Below, piece by piece: positions 51,974-57,362 of a DNA stretch of 57,362 nt. The stretch is from Terrisporobacter sp. (lineage in GTDB: Bacteria; Bacillota_A; Clostridia; Peptostreptococcales; Peptostreptococcaceae). A model generated the notes under the pieces. It was not told where the DNA came from and ran no database searches. It saw only the letters and a program-made list of their open reading frames with translations. The stretch spans positions 1-57,362 of the forward strand of contig JARKUZ010000064.1 of assembly GCA_029851945.1 (NCBI GenBank). Direction: 5' to 3'. A program made the translations under genes and the position numbers. The stretch's first letter is position 1. Each line of letters begins with the position of its first letter.

Positions 51974-54619
51974 ATGAAAGAATACTTATTAACTTGTGAA
52001 CAGGTTTTAGAAGATCTCAAAACCAATAAGAAGGGGCTAAGTGAAGAAGAGGCTAAAGATCGATTGATAAAAAATGGTAAAAATAAGCTTGAAGAAGGGA
52101 AAAAAATATCTTTATTTTCAAGATTTATTAAAGAATTAATTAATCCTATGATTATTATTCTTATAGTAGCAGCTATTATTTCTGGTATAACTGCTTATTA
52201 TGCAAACGAATCTTATGCAGATGTATTTATTATTTTTATCGTAGTTATAATAAACGGAGTATTAGGAGTATATCAAGAAAATAAATCAGAAAAGGCTATA
52301 GAAGCACTTCAAAATATGACATCTTCTACTTGTAAGGTTATAAGAAATAATAAACAAGTTGTAATTAAAAGTGAAGAAGTGGTAGTTGGTGATATTGTTT
52401 TATTAGAAGCAGGTGATGCAATTCCTGCAGATGGACGAATTATTGAAAGTGCAAGCTTAAAGATAGAAGAAGCTGCACTAACAGGAGAATCTGTTCCCGT
52501 AAGCAAAGTAAGTGATATATTAAGTTTATGTGAAAATGAAAAAGATATAGCATTAGGTGACAGGAAAAATATGATTTACATGGGGAGTTCAGTAGTTTAT
52601 GGACGTGGTTACGCTATAATAACAGCTACAGGTATGAATACTGAAATGGGTAAAATTGCTCATGTACTTTCTAATACTAAAGAAAGTCAAACTCCTTTAC
52701 AGCATAAGTTAAATCAACTTAGCAAGACGTTAAGTTTTTTAGTAATAGGAATATGTATTTTTATCTTTTTATTTACTCTAGCTAAAGCATATCCTAATAT
52801 AGAAGGTAAAATTTTTATTGATACTTTTATGGTAGCAGTGAGTCTTGCAGTTGCAGCAATTCCAGAAGGATTAGCTACAGTCGTTACTATAGTATTAGCA
52901 ATAGGTGTAACAAACATGTCAAAGAAAAGTGCAGTTATAAGAAAATTAACTGCAGTTGAAACTCTTGGATGTGCACAAGTTATTTGTTCTGATAAGACAG
53001 GAACTTTAACACAAAATAAGATGACAGTAGTAAGTTATTTTAGTGATAATGAAGAATTATTAGCACAAGCAATGACTTTAGCTAGTGATGCTAAACTTTG
53101 TGATACTTATGCTGTTGGAGAACCTACAGAATGTGCTTTAGTAAATTATGCGTATAAAATAGGTATAAACAAAAATGACTTAGAACAATTTTATCCTAGG
53201 GTCTCAGAACTTCCTTTTGATTCAAATAGAAAGATGATGACAACAATTCATAAGAATAAATCAGGTAAGTATGTACAGTATACAAAGGGAGCGCCAGATG
53301 AAGTTTTAAAGCACTGTAATAAAATATTAATAAATAATGAAATAAAAGATATGACTAATGAAGATAGAGAAAAAATACTAAAAGAAAATAAGCATATGGC
53401 AGATAAAGCATTACGTGTTTTATGTGCATCTATGAGAGAACATTCGCAAATACCTAAAGAAATAAGTAGTGTATCTTTAGAAAAAGACCTTATTTTTATA
53501 GGCCTTACTGGAATGATAGATCCAGTAAGAGAAGAAGTTGTAGATGCAATAAAAGAATGTAATAACGCAGGCATTAGACCAATAATGATTACTGGGGACC
53601 ATAAAGATACTGCGGTGGCTATTGCAATGGAACTTGGAATCATTAATAGCTCTAATGAAGCTATAACTGGCTCTGATCTTAATGAAATGAGTGATGAAGA
53701 GTTTGATCAAAATATTGAAAAATATTCAGTATATGCAAGAGTTCAACCAGAACATAAAGTTCGTATAGTTAATGGATGGAAGAAAAAAGGTAAAATTGCT
53801 GCTATGACAGGAGATGGTGTAAATGATGCTCCAGCTATAAAAAGTGCTGACATAGGAGTAGGTATGGGGATAACTGGAACGGATGTAACAAAAAATGTAT
53901 CAGATATGGTTTTAGCTGATGATAACTTTGCTACTATAGTAATTGCAGTAAAAGAAGGTAGAAGAATTTATGATAACATAAGAAAATCAATTCAATTCTT
54001 ATTATCTTCAAATTTAAGTGAGGTAGTTGCTATTTTCTTTTCAACAATAATGGGATTTGTAATATTAAAACCAGTACACTTATTATGGATTAACTTAATT
54101 ACAGATTGCTTTCCAGCTCTTGCTCTTGGTACAGAAAAAGCAGAATCAGATATTATGAAACGTAGTCCTCGTGATAAAAAAGAAGGTATTTTTTCTGAAG
54201 GATTAGCTATAGATATTTTATGGCAAGGTATTATGATAGCCGTGCTTACAGTAGTAGCTTATTTTGTAGGTCACCGTATGGAAAGTGGAGTATGGGAATT
54301 TGTTAATAGCCCAGATGGAATGACAATGGCATTTTTAACAATGTCTATGGCAGAGATTTTTCATTCCTTCAACCTTCGTTCTAGAAGAAAATCTATATTT
54401 ACTATAAAAGGGCAAAATAAGTTTTTATGGGGTGCCATGGTTATTTCTCTTGTTTTAACAACAGCTGTAATCTACGTACCATTTATATCAAATGCCTTTG
54501 GATTTGAGCATATTTCACACGTTGAATATATAGTATCTTTATTAATTTCATTTACAGTTATACCAATAGTTGAAATAGTTAAATTTATACAAAGAAAAAT
54601 TAAAAATACTAATAAGTAA
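51974..54619 (+). CDS. P2-type cation ATPase, probable Mn2+/Ca2+ exporter
   Basis: 881 residues, ATG after AAGGAGGGAG. Order: N-terminal cation-ATPase domain, two helices, actuator 'L-T-G-E-S-V-P-V', membrane motif 'P-E-G-L-A-T-V' (PEGLP in SERCA), phosphorylation Asp340 in D-K-T-G-T-L-T-Q, hinge 'M-T-G-D-G-V-N-D-A-P-A-I-K', and six C-terminal helices with 'N-L-I-T-D-C-F-P-A-L-A-L-G'. It is PacL/SERCA-like. The manganese riboswitch in the leader indicates Mn2+ (possibly also Ca2+) as the exported ion, as for Lactococcus YoaB. It is intact, unlike the decayed relative at 17.1 kb. Confidence 0.92.
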   Translation: MKEYLLTCEQVLEDLKTNKKGLSEEEAKDRLIKNGKNKLEEGKKISLFSRFIKELINPMIIILIVAAIISGITAYYANESYADVFIIFIVVIINGVLGVYQENKSEKAIEALQNMTSSTCKVIRNNKQVVIKSEEVVVGDIVLLEAGDAIPADGRIIESASLKIEEAALTGESVPVSKVSDILSLCENEKDIALGDRKNMIYMGSSVVYGRGYAIITATGMNTEMGKIAHVLSNTKESQTPLQHKLNQLSKTLSFLVIGICIFIFLFTLAKAYPNIEGKIFIDTFMVAVSLAVAAIPEGLATVVTIVLAIGVTNMSKKSAVIRKLTAVETLGCAQVICSDKTGTLTQNKMTVVSYFSDNEELLAQAMTLASDAKLCDTYAVGEPTECALVNYAYKIGINKNDLEQFYPRVSELPFDSNRKMMTTIHKNKSGKYVQYTKGAPDEVLKHCNKILINNEIKDMTNEDREKILKENKHMADKALRVLCASMREHSQIPKEISSVSLEKDLIFIGLTGMIDPVREEVVDAIKECNNAGIRPIMITGDHKDTAVAIAMELGIINSSNEAITGSDLNEMSDEEFDQNIEKYSVYARVQPEHKVRIVNGWKKKGKIAAMTGDGVNDAPAIKSADIGVGMGITGTDVTKNVSDMVLADDNFATIVIAVKEGRRIYDNIRKSIQFLLSSNLSEVVAIFFSTIMGFVILKPVHLLWINLITDCFPALALGTEKAESDIMKRSPRDKKEGIFSEGLAIDILWQGIMIAVLTVVAYFVGHRMESGVWEFVNSPDGMTMAFLTMSMAEIFHSFNLRSRRKSIFTIKGQNKFLWGAMVISLVLTTAVIYVPFISNAFGFEHISHVEYIVSLLISFTVIPIVEIVKFIQRKIKNTNK

Positions 54620-54625
54620 TAGAGA

Positions 54626-54656
54626 AAGGAACTGTTATTATTACAGTTCCTTTTTT
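54626..54656 (+). terminator. Terminator of the ATPase gene
   Basis: AAGGAACTG and CAGTTCCTT arms, TTATTATTA loop, T-run. Confidence 0.85.
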
Positions 54657-54794
54657 AATTATTTGTATTTAATTATATTAATTATAGACCTTTAAATATA
54701 AAAAGTTAATAAATAACAAGAATATTCTTACTATTTTATGAGTTATAAAAATAAGAGTAATGTAATTTAAGTCTTATGTAGAAACTATATAAAT

Positions 54795-54835
54795 AATAAA
54801 GTCTCCCATATTATTTAATATGAGAGACTTTATTA
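54795..54835 (-). terminator. Terminator after the YlbF-like gene
   Basis: AATAAAGTCTC and GAGACTTTATT outer arms with an inner CATATTA/TAATATG helix. It lies nine bases beyond the minus-strand gene end. Confidence 0.7.
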
Positions 54836-54843
54836 TTTATATA

Positions 54844-55164
54844 TTATTTTAGGAGTTCATCTTCAATAGAGGAATAAATTTTTTTCATCATATTGTTGAA
54901 TTCATTAGTACTATTCATATAATTTGTAACTAAAGAATTGCTAAAAAAATTTATATATTCTTTATCTAATTTGGAAACTCTTTTATTTGCTTCATCAATT
55001 TTGTATTTAGAGTATATTTGATTTTTTTTACTAAGATAAGTATTTAAGTGTTTTTTTAAATTTCTATTTTTTTCTAATTCATCTTTATATCTATTCATAT
55101 TTTTAAATTCTTTTGTGCCTTTAATGTAATAAGCAAGCTCTTTAGCTTTTTGATTTATATCCAT
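54844..55164 (-). CDS. YlbF/YmcA-family small helical protein
   Basis: 106 residues, ATG 55164 behind AAGGAGGATG on the minus strand. Entirely helical and charged, with 'A-K-E-L-A-Y-Y-I-K-G-T-K-E-F' at the start, the pattern of the Com_YlbF family. In Bacillus YlbF, YmcA and YaaT form an iron-sulphur complex that affects RNase Y and Spo0A activation. Which paralogue this is cannot be decided. Confidence 0.75.
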   Translation of the reverse strand: MDINQKAKELAYYIKGTKEFKNMNRYKDELEKNRNLKKHLNTYLSKKNQIYSKYKIDEANKRVSKLDKEYINFFSNSLVTNYMNSTNEFNNMMKKIYSSIEDELLK

Positions 55165-55275
55165 AAAAACATCCTCCTTTAAGTCTATATTATTATTTTA
55201 TAAACTTGAAAGAGGATATAGAATAAATATTAATAAAATATAGATATGTTTTTATAAAATTATATAAGTACAAGT

Positions 55276-56100
55276 TTACTTATTAATAGATGTTAAATCA
55301 TTTAAGAACATTTCAAACATAACACCGTGATTTCTATCAGTTTCATATGTAGAAGTATAAGATACGCATTTATATATAAAATCTGAAGCAGTTTTTACAG
55401 CAAAATCTAAATCAAAGCCATTTGTTATTAAAGCTGATATAATCGAAACAAAAATATCTCCAGTGCCACTATATGAACGTTTGTTATATTTTAATCCATA
55501 TAATAAAGATTTATCCTTGATACTATCATAAGATAAATTATAAATCATATCATTTTTTATAATTCCAGTAATAATTACTTTATTAGGTCCTAATTCGCAT
55601 AAGGACTTAGCTATATTTATTAATTCATCTTCACTATAATCCTCATGATAATCTTTATTAGTTAGAAGACAAGCTTCAGTCAAATTTGGTGTAATTAAAT
55701 CTGAATATTTTACCAAATCTTTCATCTTTGAACAAGTTTCTTTATCAAAAATAGGGTATAAAATACCTCCATCACCTAGAACAGGATCAACAATTACTAA
55801 TGCATCCTTATTTTCTTTTATAAAATTAATGACAATGTCTATTTGATGAATAGATCCTAAAAATCCGCTACAAATAGTATCTATATTTAAATTTAATTTT
55901 TTCCATGTATTATAATAATTTTCCATTTCATTAGTTAAATCTAAGAAAGTATATTCACTAAAACCTGTCTGGCTTGATAATATAGCAGTTGGAAGAGGAC
56001 AGCATTGTACTTTAAGAGCCGATAATATAGGAAGTGCTACACTTAGAGAACATTTGCCAATTCCAGATAAATCATTAATAGCAACTACTTTTTTTATCAT
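55276..56100 (-). CDS. pdxY: Pyridoxal/pyridoxamine kinase (PdxY-like)
   Basis: 274 residues, ATG 56100 with GGAGG upstream. Ribokinase-fold vitamin B6 kinase: 'A-I-N-D-L-S-G-I-G-K-C-S-L' at the N-terminus, 'P-T-A-I-L-S-S-Q-T-G-F' substrate loop, 'V-D-P-V-L-G-D-G-G' and the catalytic 'Y-S-G-T-G-D-I-F' anion hole. It phosphorylates pyridoxal or pyridoxamine with ATP to form the cofactor. It stands alone after ylbF in the same direction. PLP supply is relevant to PhnW, but no direct link is shown. Confidence 0.88.
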   Translation of the reverse strand: MIKKVVAINDLSGIGKCSLSVALPILSALKVQCCPLPTAILSSQTGFSEYTFLDLTNEMENYYNTWKKLNLNIDTICSGFLGSIHQIDIVINFIKENKDALVIVDPVLGDGGILYPIFDKETCSKMKDLVKYSDLITPNLTEACLLTNKDYHEDYSEDELINIAKSLCELGPNKVIITGIIKNDMIYNLSYDSIKDKSLLYGLKYNKRSYSGTGDIFVSIISALITNGFDLDFAVKTASDFIYKCVSYTSTYETDRNHGVMFEMFLNDLTSINK

Positions 56101-56317
56101 AATAAACCTCCATTTTATTTCTAAAAAATTTACTACTACTTTATCTTACTATAAAAAAATAAAATTGTATTTATTTTATATAAAAAAATAAAATCAAAAA
56201 ATGTATTATGACAATTTTATTTATAAATATAGATATAATGATAAAATTATTTATAAGTAATTGGATATACTAAAGTTATATTAAAATTGATGTACTTTCT
56301 ATTGGGAGGTGTAATGC
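56101..56317. other. Divergent promoter region of pdxY-like and amidase genes
   Basis: AT-rich, no ORF or clear structure. GGGAGGTG at 56304-56311 is the ribosome site of the following gene. Confidence 0.4.
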
Positions 56318-57362
56318 TTGAAGATATACAAAAATAAGTATATTCATCACATCTTATTTACTTTAGTATTTACTTTGATTCTTACATTTACTTATGTAAA
56401 TAAATCTTATTGTGATAATGAAAATGATCAAACAATGATTGAGGAAGTTTATAAATACAAAGATGAGAATCCTAAAGAAATAAGTGAACAATATACATTA
56501 CTTCTTGAAAATCTTTTTGACTATAGAAATAAAGCTATTTTAGAAAAAAATGAAGAAATATTAAAAAAACTTTATGATACAGATATAAATTTTGGACTTT
56601 GGGCTTATGAACATGAGGTCATGAAAATGAAGTATCTAGAAAACTGGTCTAGTAAACAAGGAGTAAAATTTAATGATATAAAGACAAAAGTAAAGCTTAA
56701 AAAAATAAGAGAAAGAGAAGAGAACTTATACGGAATTATTTGTGATGTTTCAACAGAATATAAGTATTCTTATGAAAATGACCCTGAAAAAGAAAATGTA
56801 TTTAGAATAGGTACATATCATTACCTTCATGTAAAAATAAAAGATGATAATTATATTATAACTAAGGAATGGTATACAGATCCTTTTGCAGATTCTTTAA
56901 ACTTAGAAAATATTAAATCAGAGGATATAAAGAATTATATAATAAATCATCAGCCGATATGTCCAGAATTAACAAAAGAACAATTAAAGGCAATAGATTA
57001 TGCCCATAAATACTGTGGTGCTGCTGCAGACGAAGAATATGGACTGAAGTTTAATCCTAATTATAAGGATTTTAACTGCGACGGTGGAGATTGTGCAAAC
57101 TTTGCGTCTCAAATTATGTATGAGAGTGGTAGATTTAAGAAGAACCAAATTTGGAATTATGAAAATGGAAGTGCAACAAAGGCTTGGGTAAATGCACAAG
57201 GGTTTAAAAATTATATCGTAAATAGTGGTAGAGGAAGTTATATATCAAAAGGTAGTTATGAGGAAGTATATAAAGAAGCTTATAATCTAAGACCTGGAGA
57301 TTTTGTAGGATATGAGAAAAAAGGAAGAATAACACATGTATCAACTGTGACAGGCTACGATT
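56318..57362 (+). CDS. Secreted amidase_6-type protein (3' end beyond the window)
   Basis: An open frame of 348 codons from TTG 56318 (GGGAGGTG just upstream) runs off the window. An N-terminal signal helix (about 10-27) is followed by a helical/beta region and then, from about residue 225, 'A-I-D-Y-A-H-K-Y-C-G', 'F-N-C-D-G-G-D-C-A-N-F-A-S-Q' and 'P-G-D-F-V-G-Y', which match the putative amidase domain PF12671. The Cys in G-D-C-A-N-F is the expected nucleophile. A wall or peptide hydrolase is likely; the substrate is unknown. Confidence 0.8.
   Translation, partial: MKIYKNKYIHHILFTLVFTLILTFTYVNKSYCDNENDQTMIEEVYKYKDENPKEISEQYTLLLENLFDYRNKAILEKNEEILKKLYDTDINFGLWAYEHEVMKMKYLENWSSKQGVKFNDIKTKVKLKKIREREENLYGIICDVSTEYKYSYENDPEKENVFRIGTYHYLHVKIKDDNYIITKEWYTDPFADSLNLENIKSEDIKNYIINHQPICPELTKEQLKAIDYAHKYCGAAADEEYGLKFNPNYKDFNCDGGDCANFASQIMYESGRFKKNQIWNYENGSATKAWVNAQGFKNYIVNSGRGSYISKGSYEEVYKEAYNLRPGDFVGYEKKGRITHVSTVTGYD

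Noticed and set aside
1..57362. CRISPR array or prophage
   Set aside because: No regularly spaced direct repeats with unique spacers and no phage structural, integrase or lysis genes were seen.

Overview
The window is AT-rich DNA with short spacers, strong AGGAGG-type ribosome binding sites and frequent TTG/GTG starts. It comes from an anaerobic, spore-forming Firmicute. A catalytic Ni-Fe carbon monoxide dehydrogenase (cooS) operon, PyrR- and Mn-type leader RNAs, a PadR-DUF1700-DUF4097 operon, a Cys-rich spore-type protein and a van-like cell-wall stress cluster point to class Clostridia, most likely Peptostreptococcaceae (Clostridioides, Paraclostridium or Paeniclostridium relatives). The genus is an inference. 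The DNA reads as chromosomal: it holds rnpB and many housekeeping-type genes, and mobile DNA is limited to an IS3-family end at the left edge.

Left part (1-6.8 kb): an IS3-type element end (1-125); a divergent pair of HTH regulator and membrane-anchored Ser/Thr kinase; a small FxLYD-type lipoprotein; and a vanY-vanR-vanS-vanZ-like operon without a resistance ligase, preceded by four phased direct repeats that look like a response-regulator site. From 5.9 to 12.3 kb lies a complete 2-aminoethylphosphonate module: an RpiR regulator, an ABC ATPase, a permease fused to its own solute-binding domain, phnW and phnX.

Middle (12.3-31.5 kb): a BlaI/BlaR1-type repressor and metalloprotease sensor pair with two clear operators; a GNAT acetyltransferase; a dicarboxylate-type symporter behind an apparent PyrR attenuator (a UMP-sensing leader); a decayed P-type ATPase; an orphan sensor kinase; a Fur-box-controlled siderophore uptake operon ending in a MATE exporter; a membrane-anchored hypothetical protein; the cooS-cooF-FAD oxidoreductase operon; a structured intergenic RNA candidate; and a YhaM-like HD nuclease.

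Right part (31.9-57.4 kb): a 1301-residue three-unit multicopper oxidase, unusual for an anaerobe, convergent with a DUF2935 ferritin-like protein; an NsrR-like Rrf2 regulator; a CNT nucleoside transporter; a 14-blade two-component-propeller sensor kinase; RNase P RNA; an LtaS-like lipoteichoic acid synthase convergent with a UgtP-like glycolipid synthase; a YjiH-type membrane protein; the PadR-DUF1700-DUF4097 operon; a Cys-rich coiled-coil protein probably of the spore surface; a yybP-ykoY (manganese) riboswitch driving a P-type ATPase; ylbF-like and pdxY-like genes; and the start of an amidase_6-type secreted protein cut by the window edge.

The recurring theme is envelope and metal physiology: wall stress sensing (van-like, BlaR1-like), anchor-polymer synthesis, iron uptake, Mn export and a putative metal-oxidising spore enzyme. 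The strongest candidates for under-described biology are the multicopper oxidase/DUF2935 pair, the PyrR-controlled symporter, the permease-binding-protein fusion, the HTH-kinase pair and the structured RNA near 30.4 kb.
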